Shown in pieces: positions 1-6,861 of a DNA stretch of 14,395 bases (position 1 is its first letter; the number at the start of each line of letters is the position of its first letter). A program made the position numbers and the translations under genes. The notes under the pieces are model-generated. The model saw nothing but the letters and a program-made list of their open reading frames with translations, did not search any database and was not told the DNA's origin. Origin of the DNA: Actinomycetes bacterium (lineage in GTDB: Bacteria > Actinomycetota > Acidimicrobiia > Acidimicrobiales > SZUA-35); NCBI GenBank assembly GCA_024227975.1, contig JAAETV010000372.1:1-14395 (forward strand), in the 5' to 3' direction.

Positions 1-288
1 GCCGCCGACGCCGTCGTTCACTACCGGCACCGTGAGGGTTGGGTCCCCATGTTGCGTCAACACTTTCTCTACGGACGCGGGTTGAGTCAGGTCATCACCA
101 ACCGAGGGGTCCCGGGCGGTGGGGGAGCGCATGGTCTTCGGGCCCTCAAGCCAAACGCCCAACCCGTCGACCACAAAGGGCTGGCCTATATCGCCCGTCG
201 GGCCTCGATCGCGATCGGTCGTCTTGTCGGGCTGGTCGAGGGTCGTATGAACACCCGCTGGCAGCTTCGGGGATCGACCAACCAGTAG
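1..288 (+). CDS. Glycosyltransferase family 2, C-terminal fragment
   Basis: The reading frame is open from the first base to a TAG at 286-288, so this is the last 95 residues of a gene that starts upstream of the window. The visible part has the stretch VVHYRHREGW followed by a RQHFLYGRG segment. This matches the region after the catalytic domain of many inverting GT-A (family 2) glycosyltransferases, where an aromatic/arginine-rich helix ends in YGRG. Such enzymes move a sugar from a nucleotide donor onto a lipid-linked glycan at the cytoplasmic face of the membrane. The catalytic DxD region lies outside the window and cannot be checked. The stop is 40 bases before the next gene on the same strand, so the two are probably co-transcribed. 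The family call is from pattern recognition of a short fragment; donor and acceptor are unknown. An internal ATG at 49 is not a credible start. Confidence 0.65.
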   Translation, partial: AADAVVHYRHREGWVPMLRQHFLYGRGLSQVITNRGVPGGGGAHGLRALKPNAQPVDHKGLAYIARRASIAIGRLVGLVEGRMNTRWQLRGSTNQ

Positions 289-328
289 ACTCGGCGCTTG
301 ACCTGGTCGCGAAGGACGACACGAATCA

Positions 329-2365
329 ATGGAACTCTCATTCGTCATTTCCGCACTCCGGCGCCGCTTTTGGGTTGTCACCTTGCTGGCCTTGTTGGGG
401 TCACTGCCCGGGTTGACGGCCGACCCCCCGACGAGCAGTGAGTTCGAGTCGACGGCCATCCTCCTGGTCCAACCTCCGACCCGGGCCACCGTCAATTTCT
501 TCTCGACCAATCCTGATCGCTACGTCACCTCTCAGATAAGTGTGCTGACGAGCCAGTCGTTGGCCGCTGATGTTGCCAACCGGGCCGGAGCCCAGCTGGG
601 TGAGCCCCTGACGGCGGCCGATCTGTCCACCTTGGTGGAGATCGAGCACATCCCCGAGACGGACATCGTGGAAGTGACGACCAAAGCCGGTTCGGCCGTT
701 GCCGCCACTACTATCTCGCAGGCCTATGTCGAGCTCTATGTCGAGGGGTTGGCAACGACCGACGAGGATCAGGTCCAGCGGGCCGACCTCGAGCGCCAGA
801 TCGAGACCCTCGAGAATCGTCTGAGTGCCCTGGATGATCGCCTCCAGGAGGCGATGAGGGAATACCTGCCCCGCCCCAACGACCCGGTCCCTGATCCCAT
901 CCCCCCGGCGGAGAACGTCGACCCATCGGCGGTATCCCAGCGACAGCTGGTGTTGAACGAGCTGTCCCAGCTCCTGGTCTCGCTCAATGAGTTGGAGGCC
1001 CAGTCGCGGCTCAGGGTCAACACTGAGATCATCTCCGACGCTCCGATGCCCCTGGAGGCGAACCCGCAGGGGGGCAATTTCCTCCTGGCTGGTGGACTGC
1101 TGGCCGGCATCATTCTCGGTGTTGTCATCGCTTTGATGTGGGCTCGGTTCTCGACCAAGGTGCTCGATGAAATCTCGGCCGGCGAGATGCTCGGGGCGCC
1201 CGTCGTCTCCGAGATCCCCCACTATCGGTCGTTGGCTCGCAACCCCCTGGCCGCCTTCCAGGCCCTTCCTCGGTCGGCGATCCCGACTATCGATCAGTTG
1301 TGTGTGCGGGCTGAGGCCCTTGCCCCAATCAACGAATCCCTCACCGTTGCCGTCACCGGGACCATGCGCAGCGCAGGCTCGACGACGTTGGCTCTGTCCA
1401 TGGCCGAGCGCTTTGCCGCCGGCGGGGCATCGGTTGTCCTGGTCGATGCCGACGTGCGAGACCCGCGGATCACGGCCCTGTTCAATGCAGGCGGTGACGG
1501 GGGTGTGCCGGCCGTCATTGCATCCGGTGGGTCGCTGGTCGATGCGCATGGCAGCTCCGCTGTCACCCGCACCATGGACCCGGCAGTGAGTGTCCTGGGG
1601 CTTGGCCCCAACCGGGGTTCGGCCGCTTTGCGTCGGGACACTCTGCCCGTGGTGCTCGAAGGGGCTCGCCGCCACGCTGACATCGTCATTGTCGACGGTG
1701 GCCCGGTACTCGATCTTGCATCGACCATCCAAGCGGCATCCCTGGCCGATGCTGTCGTTCTGGCCGTTCCCCTGGCCCGCCAGAAGGCCGATTCCCTGGC
1801 TGACATGGCTCGCCAGCTGGAATCGGTGCGACACAAGCTCCTCCCAGTCATCACCGCTCCCTCCCGCCGTTCGGCCAAAGGCGAGGTGGTCAGGGCTGAT
1901 GGTGCCATCGCCACGCCAGGATCGACGGGCCAGGCCGCTCCCCGGGCCTCCCAGCTGGCGGCCAGCCCAGCCGCCACCACCCTCGACGGCTCGCAGGGCC
2001 CACCGGCCAAGACCCAAGCCCAGCCCAAGGCCCGAGTGGCCAAGACTCAAGCTCGGGCCCCGGTGCAGACCCAAGCCCAGCCTCAGGCCCCGGTGCAGAC
2101 CCAAGCCCAGCCTCAGGCCCCGGTGCAGACCCAAGCCCAGCCTCAGGCCCCGGTCCAGACCCAAGCCCAGCCTCAGGCCCCGGTCCAGACCCAGAATCCG
2201 TCGGCGGCGACCCGCAGCCGGCCTGCATCACCCGGTTCCAATGGGCTGTTGGGCGAAGACACCGAGCTCTTCATCCCCGGCCCCGACGGTCGAGGTGGGC
2301 GGAACCCGAGTCCTGGTCCCATCCTGAGACCAGCCGATGACCCCCTTGATGGTCCCGAAGGCTGA
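329..2365 (+). CDS. Wzz/BY-kinase-like polysaccharide chain-length protein with degenerate ATPase domain and repeat tail
   Basis: This 678-residue protein has the fold order of actinobacterial Wzz/Wzc co-polymerases: a first membrane helix (about 13-29), an extracytoplasmic Wzz domain with a coiled-coil-like stretch (about 145-225), a second helix (251-270), then a cytoplasmic P-loop domain (about 335-510). The nucleotide site is damaged. At 343-353 the expected GEGKST-type Walker A reads RSAGSTT, with Ser at the invariant Lys position. Walker A-prime (LVDADVRDPR, 371-380) is well kept; Walker B (IVIVDGGP, 452-459) has GGP where DxPP is usual. No tyrosine occurs after residue 299, so the usual C-terminal Tyr cluster is absent. 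In its place is a Pro/Gln/Ala-rich tail with four perfect copies of TQAQPQAPVQ (581-620). The protein probably sets chain length or scaffolds the assembly complex without kinase activity; this is inference. GAAGGA at 311-316 is a distant possible ribosome site. Confidence 0.85.
   Translation: MELSFVISALRRRFWVVTLLALLGSLPGLTADPPTSSEFESTAILLVQPPTRATVNFFSTNPDRYVTSQISVLTSQSLAADVANRAGAQLGEPLTAADLSTLVEIEHIPETDIVEVTTKAGSAVAATTISQAYVELYVEGLATTDEDQVQRADLERQIETLENRLSALDDRLQEAMREYLPRPNDPVPDPIPPAENVDPSAVSQRQLVLNELSQLLVSLNELEAQSRLRVNTEIISDAPMPLEANPQGGNFLLAGGLLAGIILGVVIALMWARFSTKVLDEISAGEMLGAPVVSEIPHYRSLARNPLAAFQALPRSAIPTIDQLCVRAEALAPINESLTVAVTGTMRSAGSTTLALSMAERFAAGGASVVLVDADVRDPRITALFNAGGDGGVPAVIASGGSLVDAHGSSAVTRTMDPAVSVLGLGPNRGSAALRRDTLPVVLEGARRHADIVIVDGGPVLDLASTIQAASLADAVVLAVPLARQKADSLADMARQLESVRHKLLPVITAPSRRSAKGEVVRADGAIATPGSTGQAAPRASQLAASPAATTLDGSQGPPAKTQAQPKARVAKTQARAPVQTQAQPQAPVQTQAQPQAPVQTQAQPQAPVQTQAQPQAPVQTQNPSAATRSRPASPGSNGLLGEDTELFIPGPDGRGGRNPSPGPILRPADDPLDGPEG
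2069..2188 (+). repeat. Four tandem 30-bp repeats coding TQAQPQAPVQ
   Basis: Four head-to-tail 30-bp units fill 2069-2188 in frame. Units 1 and 2 (2069-2098, 2099-2128) are identical; units 3 and 4 (2129-2158, 2159-2188) are identical to each other and differ from the first two by one base (GTGCAG against GTCCAG). All four encode the same decapeptide. Two degenerate copies precede them at 2009-2068 (KTQAQPKARV and AKTQARAPVQ). The near-perfect DNA identity, including synonymous positions, points to recent unit duplication. Because the unit is a multiple of three, gain or loss would change tail length without a frameshift. Confidence 0.95.
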
Positions 2366-2420
2366 CACTGGGACTGTGCATCGGCGACGGCATCGGTGAC
2401 GGCTGGGCTTCGCCTTCGGT

Positions 2421-2450
2421 TTGGTGGCGTTCGGGTTTTGTCTAGGGTGA
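2421..2450 (+). promoter_or_regulatory. Candidate promoter for rfbF, possibly giving a leaderless mRNA
   Basis: TTGGTG (2421-2426), a 16-base spacer and TAGGGT (2443-2448) fit the TTGnnn / TAnnnT pattern of actinobacterial housekeeping promoters. If used, transcription would start about 7 bases after the -10, at or next to the ATG at 2455, giving a leaderless transcript. The same bases AGGGTGA (2444-2450) could instead be a close Shine-Dalgarno site. The sequence alone does not decide between these readings. Confidence 0.3.
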
Positions 2451-2454
2451 GCCC

Positions 2455-3252
2455 ATGACTCAACCCGACCCATCGGACATTCCTGTCATTGTGCTGTGCG
2501 GAGGTCAGGGAACCAGGATCAGGGAGGCCTCGGAGAAGCTACCGAAGCCCATGATCGACATCGGCAGCCAGCCAATCTTGTGGCACATCATGAAGCTCTA
2601 TGGCGCTCATGGCTTCCGTCGCTTCATCCTCTGCCTCGGCTACAAGTCTTGGGATATCAAGCAGTACTTCCTCCAGTACGAAGTGATGATGTCCGACCTG
2701 ACCGTGAAGGTAGGGGGCAAGGACACGAGCTGGCTTCACCATGAATCACTCGATGACTGGGAGGTGTCCCTCATCGACACCGGTCTGGAGACCGGGACTG
2801 GGGGTCGGATCGAGAAGGTCGGCCACCTTATCGATACGGACTACTTCATGGTCACCTATGGCGATGGCCTCGGCGACATCGATTTGGCCGGCGAGCTGGC
2901 GAATCTGGCCGCATCTGATCTGCTTGGCATGGTCACCGGAGTTCATCCGACCTCGCGCTACGGCGAACTGGGTGTTGTCGATGACATCGTGACCAACTTC
3001 GCCGAAAAGCCCCCATCTGAGGGCTGGGTGTCCGGTGGGTTCTTCGCCTTCCGTCGAGAATTCCTCGACTACTTGCCAAACGATGATCCGACCCACTTCT
3101 TCGAGCATGCTCCGGTCCAGGCCATAACCCGGGAGAAGAGGCTCGGACTCTTCCCTCACAATGGTTTTTGGATGGGCATGGACACGTTCCGCGAGTACAC
3201 GGCCCTCAATGATCTCTGGGCTCGGGGCGAGGCCCCGTGGAAGCTCTGGTGA
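2455..3252 (+). CDS. rfbF: Glucose-1-phosphate cytidylyltransferase
   Basis: The protein converts CTP and alpha-D-glucose 1-phosphate to CDP-glucose and pyrophosphate, the entry step to CDP-deoxysugars, in the cytoplasm. Its 265 residues match the usual length (about 255-260). Visible motifs: the nucleotide-binding loop LCGGQGTRI (14-22), KPMIDIG (31-37), ILWHIMK (41-47) typical of RfbF, the metal-binding YGDGLGDID (135-143), EKP (184-186), WVSGGFF (191-197), GFWMGMDT (237-244) and the terminal APWKLW. A very similar order is seen in RfbF/DdhA/AscA enzymes; ordinary glucose-1-phosphate thymidylyltransferases lack the ILWHIMK and APWK(L/V)W signatures. An 89-bp gap separates it from the chain-length gene upstream. 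Downstream it meets the sugar-phosphotransferase gene tail to tail, with 11 bases between the stops. Its partner dehydratase lies about 3.9 kb downstream, past two opposite-strand genes. Confidence 0.95.
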   Translation: MTQPDPSDIPVIVLCGGQGTRIREASEKLPKPMIDIGSQPILWHIMKLYGAHGFRRFILCLGYKSWDIKQYFLQYEVMMSDLTVKVGGKDTSWLHHESLDDWEVSLIDTGLETGTGGRIEKVGHLIDTDYFMVTYGDGLGDIDLAGELANLAASDLLGMVTGVHPTSRYGELGVVDDIVTNFAEKPPSEGWVSGGFFAFRREFLDYLPNDDPTHFFEHAPVQAITREKRLGLFPHNGFWMGMDTFREYTALNDLWARGEAPWKLW

Positions 3253-3275
3253 CCGGTACCTGATCAGCTACCGGT
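3252..3275. terminator. Bidirectional stem-loop between convergent genes
   Basis: ACCGGTA (3252-3258) and TACCGGT (3269-3275) form a perfect 7-bp inverted repeat. The 10 bases between contain a second palindrome, CTGATCAG (3260-3267), so the whole 24 bp is palindromic apart from one C/C mismatch pair (3259/3268). It begins on the last base of the rfbF stop and contains the stop of the opposite gene (3264-3266). No T-run follows on either strand, so it would be a U-tract-less bidirectional terminator or 3' end stabiliser. The position between converging stops supports the role; termination itself is inferred. Confidence 0.5.
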
Positions 3276-4988
3276 GTGTTCGCTGACCTCCGGGTCGCTG
3301 GTGTCCATGTCGTGGTGGGTCGGTCGGTGGCCGTTGCCGCCGACCCTGACCTCACCGAGCGAGCTAGAGGCGGCTGGCGTGGGGCGAGGCGCTGGGCGGA
3401 GATCGATGACCCGATCCTCATCGGCTGTGACAAGGTCGCCGGGCAGCTGGCCCTCGATCCCGGCCAGGCCACTCGGTGTGCATACCCCATCAGCCCTGGC
3501 ACCGCCTCTCAGAAGGCGCAAGAAGGGGAGTAGGACCAGGGTGGTGATCACATGCTCGGCGGTTGCTAGCAAGATACGTAGATCAAGGGCCAGGTTCCAG
3601 TTCTCGACATAGTGGAGATCGAGCCGTCGGTAGGCGTTGAAGGCAGCGTTCGATCTGGCCTCGACCTGCCACAGGCCCGTGATGCCCGGCCGGACTTCGA
3701 AACGATCACGAAGCTCCTCGTCGAACGCTGCCTCTTCCTCGGGCAGAGCGGGCCGAGGACCAACCAGGCTCATATCACCGCGGAGGACATTGATGAGCTG
3801 CGGGAGCTCATCAATCGATGTCTCGCGGATGAACCGACCGATTCGGGTGATGCGGGGATCGTCCGAGATCTTGAATAGGGGCCCCGTCCGCTCGTTGTCT
3901 TCCTTGATGTCCTGCTTGAGCTGCTCGGCGTTGGTCACCATCGAGCGGAACTTGTACATGGGGAAGAACTGGCCTCGTCGTCCGGCTCGAGGGGCCGTGT
4001 ACAGCACTGGGCCACGGTCCTGAGCCCAGATCAGCAGGGCTGTAATGATCATGACGGGAGCAGCGATCAGGAGGGCGATAGTTGCCCCGACGATGTCAAT
4101 GACCCGCTTCATCCAGTAGTGGCTGTGCATCATGGGTTTGCGTTCCATCACCACGAGCGGCTCGTGACACAAAGAGCGGACGGTGAAGCGGCCCCTGCCC
4201 ATGCGGCTCACGCCGGTGGTGAGGTGGACGTCGTAGCCCGACTCGAACAGTACCTTGGTGATGGACCGGAATTGGGTGCCGCGAAAGCCAGTGGCGGTGA
4301 CGATCGCGCCGGTGGCATCGTGTTGGCGCATCAGGTCGACGAGTCGCTCGGTTGGCCCGATCCAGCGGTCGGCGAGACCGCTCCGCTCAGCAACGCTGAG
4401 ATTGCCGATGATGCCAGCCAGGGTGAAGCTTGACTCCGGGTGATCAGTCATCAGGTCGGCCAACTCCCGAGCTTCATGGCCAGTACCGACGATGACGACG
4501 GTTTCAGGCCGGCCGGCATTGGGAATCTCGACGGCCAAGGCCCGGCTCAGGCCACGGACCAGCGTGCGGGCAGCGAAGACGATGGTCCACCCGAGGATGA
4601 TCTCCCATGCTCCGATGTGCCAGTCGAGAAAGGCGGCAACTACGGCGACGGCGGAAGCACCCGCCAACACCGAGGTGAACACGCGTGAGATCTCGTCAGT
4701 CCTGGGCAGGGTCGGCCGACCGGCGTAGAGACCCCTTCGCTCCATTACGGCGAGGGTGGTAGCGATGGCGACTGCGGCCATGGCCGTCGATCGATTGGTG
4801 GATCGCTTGAATTCCTCGGTGATGTTGGTCAAGACCAGCGCAGTGGTCCAACCGGCCGAGACGACAGCCGCATCCATCAGGAATTGGCTCAGCCGTGGAC
4901 TTGGTGAACGCGTCAAGAGGCTCCTCGTACCATGAAAACCTATGCCCTCACCTGAACTGCCCCGGCTACCTGCGGTCTGTTCTATCAC
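3264..4988 (-). CDS. Polyprenyl-phosphate sugar phosphotransferase (WbaP/WcaJ type)
   Basis: This membrane enzyme loads the first sugar phosphate from a nucleotide sugar onto undecaprenyl phosphate, starting repeat-unit synthesis. Four short membrane helices (about 36-55, 67-82, 104-121, 127-143) lead to a Rossmann-like cytoplasmic domain starting at VVIVGTGHEA (164-173). The catalytic bacterial sugar transferase domain (about 290-495) follows its hydrophobic helix (296-322). Motifs include MYKFRSM (344-350), the Asp-Glu dyad in ETSIDELPQL (D393/E394), GDMSLVGPRP (404-413) and RPGITGLWQV (433-442). Residues about 496-574 form a hydrophilic Pro/His/Asp-rich tail beyond the usual end of the family. 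The start is GTG at 4986-4988; GGAGGA at 5002-5007 lies 13 bases upstream, which is long. It follows the BY-kinase gene on the same strand by 136 bp. The sugar carried cannot be read from the sequence. Confidence 0.93.
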   Translation of the reverse strand: MIEQTAGSRGSSGEGIGFHGTRSLLTRSPSPRLSQFLMDAAVVSAGWTTALVLTNITEEFKRSTNRSTAMAAVAIATTLAVMERRGLYAGRPTLPRTDEISRVFTSVLAGASAVAVVAAFLDWHIGAWEIILGWTIVFAARTLVRGLSRALAVEIPNAGRPETVVIVGTGHEARELADLMTDHPESSFTLAGIIGNLSVAERSGLADRWIGPTERLVDLMRQHDATGAIVTATGFRGTQFRSITKVLFESGYDVHLTTGVSRMGRGRFTVRSLCHEPLVVMERKPMMHSHYWMKRVIDIVGATIALLIAAPVMIITALLIWAQDRGPVLYTAPRAGRRGQFFPMYKFRSMVTNAEQLKQDIKEDNERTGPLFKISDDPRITRIGRFIRETSIDELPQLINVLRGDMSLVGPRPALPEEEAAFDEELRDRFEVRPGITGLWQVEARSNAAFNAYRRLDLHYVENWNLALDLRILLATAEHVITTLVLLPFLRLLRGGARADGVCTPSGLAGIEGQLPGDLVTADEDRVIDLRPAPRPTPAASSSLGEVRVGGNGHRPTHHDMDTSDPEVSEHTGS

Positions 4989-5045
4989 GGAGATGGGTGA
5001 GTCCTCCGGGGTTGAGGTGTTGTTGAGGTGATCTGCCTATGGGGG

Positions 5046-5092
5046 AGGTAAATTCGTTTATCTACTCTTAAAGTCTCTGTTTCGTCGTTTGA
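5046..5092. promoter_or_regulatory. AT-rich patch in the spacer upstream of the sugar phosphotransferase gene
   Basis: The 136-bp spacer between the BY-kinase stop and the GTG at 4988 has a stretch of about 45 bases that is roughly one-third G+C in an otherwise GC-rich window. Such a patch is where a separate minus-strand promoter would be expected. On the minus strand it reads through TTTAAGAGTAGATAAACG, but no hexamer pair with good spacing is convincing, so the promoter reading is tentative. Confidence 0.25.
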
Positions 5093-5124
5093 TGTGCCAA
5101 CGGCCGTGTGGCGTTCATGTCGGA

Positions 5125-6861
5125 TCAGGTGGTTGGGGGCAATGGCTCGAGGAGGTAGTCGTCGAGCTCGGGTTCCGCCGGGTCGGGTTCATGGCGGACG
5201 TCGACAACCCGGCTACGTCGCTCCGAGCGCAGCTGGACTCTAGGCCGGGGAACCTCCTTGCCGTAGTTCCCGTAGCGGTTGGGTGAGGTCTTGAGTCCGA
5301 CGACGCAGACCCCGATGATGTCGGCCCCGACCCCCCGCAGGTCATCGATGGTGTCAGTGAGCTGGTCTCGGGTTGTCGAGCCGGCCTTCACCACCACGAT
5401 CACGGCGTCGACCTGGCGTCCAATCGACGGGGCATCGGAGACAGGCAGGACGGGTGGGGCATCGAGGATCACGAGATCGGCCTCAGCCTCGATCTTGCGG
5501 ATCAGGGAGGTGAAGGCGGGGGAGGCGACGAAGTCGGCCGGGCTGGGGGGTTGGGTGCCGGTTGGCATCATGATCAGGTTCCGGCTTCCGGCCTCGTCGA
5601 CCCGAAGGGCCAACTGGGGGAGCGGAACACCCGATATCAGATTGTCCGATAGGCCAGGCTGGGCTGGACAGTTGAAGACCTCGTGGATTCGGGGTCGTCG
5701 GAAATCGACATCGACCAGAGCCACCCGATGGTCGACGGCGCTCATGGCCCAGGCCAGATTCACCGACAGGGTGGTCTTGCCTTCGGACTGGTTGGGGCTC
5801 GTGATGAGCAGGGAGTTGATCTGGCGACCGAGAAGGGCGAACTCCACCGCCGTCCTCACCTTCTGGTACGCCTCAGCTACCGGGGTCCCAGTGTGGCGCA
5901 TGGTGGCCAGAGGTAGCTCGGCCTCGGGGACCGTGCGCCCCGGGGTCGGGATGCCACCGAGGACCGGGATGCCGAGCGATGCGACGTCTTCGGTGGTCTT
6001 GATCGTCCGGTCGAGGTTCTCCGCCACCAGGGCAACGACCGCCCCCATGACCAGCCCCACGAAGGTGGCCAGCATCAGGTTGCGGAGGAGCGATCCGCTG
6101 GCTGGTGACTGAGGTGGGGCGGCCACCTGCACGATCCTGGCCGTGCCGGTCGAGGCCAGACGGCTGCTCAACTCCAGGCTCGTGATGTTCTCGGCGACTG
6201 CCTGGACCTGGATGTCGAGCAGGTCGAACTCCATGGCCAGGTCGGTGTTGAGCCGATTGAGCTGAGTCTGGAGGAGGGACTTCTGCTCCTCGTCTGTAAC
6301 CGCGGCGATCTGGCTCTCCAGGGCATCGAGGGGCTGGCGCAGCTCCTGACGGTCGGCTCGTAGCTCGGCCAGATCACGCTGGAAGACCTCGACGGCCTCA
6401 CTGATGCTGTCGGTGGCCTGGCGGCGCTTGGTGTCGACATAGACCTGGGCCCATGTGTTGGCATGAAGGGCGGTTGCTTCGGCGGTGTCGGCCTCGGCCT
6501 CGAAGCGGAGGGCGTCGGACTCGGTGTCGGCAATGATGTTGATGCTCGGATCCAGTCCCAGCTGGTTCTCGACCTCACTGGTCACGGCGTCACTGAGGGC
6601 GAGGTTCACCTCATTCGACAGCTCTCGCGAAGCAGCGCCGACATTGGTGAAAGAGTTCGAGCGGATTGCCTCCTGGGCCGCCGAGTCGCCCAATCCGACC
6701 TGAGCCGTTGCTGAGAACCTCGGTCCCCGTGCGATGGTCAACAGCACGGCTGCAACCATGATGCTCACCACCGTCAGGGCGATCCATGTCCACCGGCGAC
6801 GCATGATTAGCACATAGTCGCTGAGCTGGAGCTCGTCTTCGGGTCGGGGGTCGGTTGTCAT
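5125..6861 (-). CDS. Tyrosine-protein kinase / polysaccharide co-polymerase (Wzc/CpsD-CapB type)
   Basis: This 578-residue protein is the intact counterpart of the one at 329-2365. It fuses a Wzz chain-length domain to a BY-kinase and would control polymer length and export by cycles of self-phosphorylation. It has two membrane helices (about 25-44 and 260-279) with a coiled-coil-rich extracytoplasmic part (about 150-235) between them. The kinase has EAYQKVRTAVEF (330-341), resembling the EX2RX2R oligomerisation motif but with Gln at the first Arg, Walker A TSPNQSEGKTT (354-364, with K362), Walker A-prime LVDVDFRRPR (382-391) and Walker B VILDAPP (464-470). The tail has only three tyrosines (Y530, Y533, Y569), a sparse cluster. 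The ATG at 6861 is fixed by an in-frame TGA three codons upstream, and no Shine-Dalgarno is seen, so translation may be leaderless. It is first in a two-gene minus-strand unit with the sugar phosphotransferase. Confidence 0.93.
   Translation of the reverse strand: MTTDPRPEDELQLSDYVLIMRRRWTWIALTVVSIMVAAVLLTIARGPRFSATAQVGLGDSAAQEAIRSNSFTNVGAASRELSNEVNLALSDAVTSEVENQLGLDPSINIIADTESDALRFEAEADTAEATALHANTWAQVYVDTKRRQATDSISEAVEVFQRDLAELRADRQELRQPLDALESQIAAVTDEEQKSLLQTQLNRLNTDLAMEFDLLDIQVQAVAENITSLELSSRLASTGTARIVQVAAPPQSPASGSLLRNLMLATFVGLVMGAVVALVAENLDRTIKTTEDVASLGIPVLGGIPTPGRTVPEAELPLATMRHTGTPVAEAYQKVRTAVEFALLGRQINSLLITSPNQSEGKTTLSVNLAWAMSAVDHRVALVDVDFRRPRIHEVFNCPAQPGLSDNLISGVPLPQLALRVDEAGSRNLIMMPTGTQPPSPADFVASPAFTSLIRKIEAEADLVILDAPPVLPVSDAPSIGRQVDAVIVVVKAGSTTRDQLTDTIDDLRGVGADIIGVCVVGLKTSPNRYGNYGKEVPRPRVQLRSERRSRVVDVRHEPDPAEPELDDYLLEPLPPTT

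Noticed and set aside
401..2164. A long minus-strand open frame (587 codons) opposite the degenerate kinase gene
   Set aside because: Its translation is Gly/Leu/Arg-rich low complexity read off the antisense of the repeats, with no family motif. High-GC codon bias leaves such frames open, and the plus-strand protein has clear membrane and P-loop features.
3276..5000. Several plus-strand frames opposite the sugar phosphotransferase gene
   Set aside because: None has a recognisable motif, whereas the minus-strand frame has the full set of polyprenyl sugar transferase motifs over its whole length.
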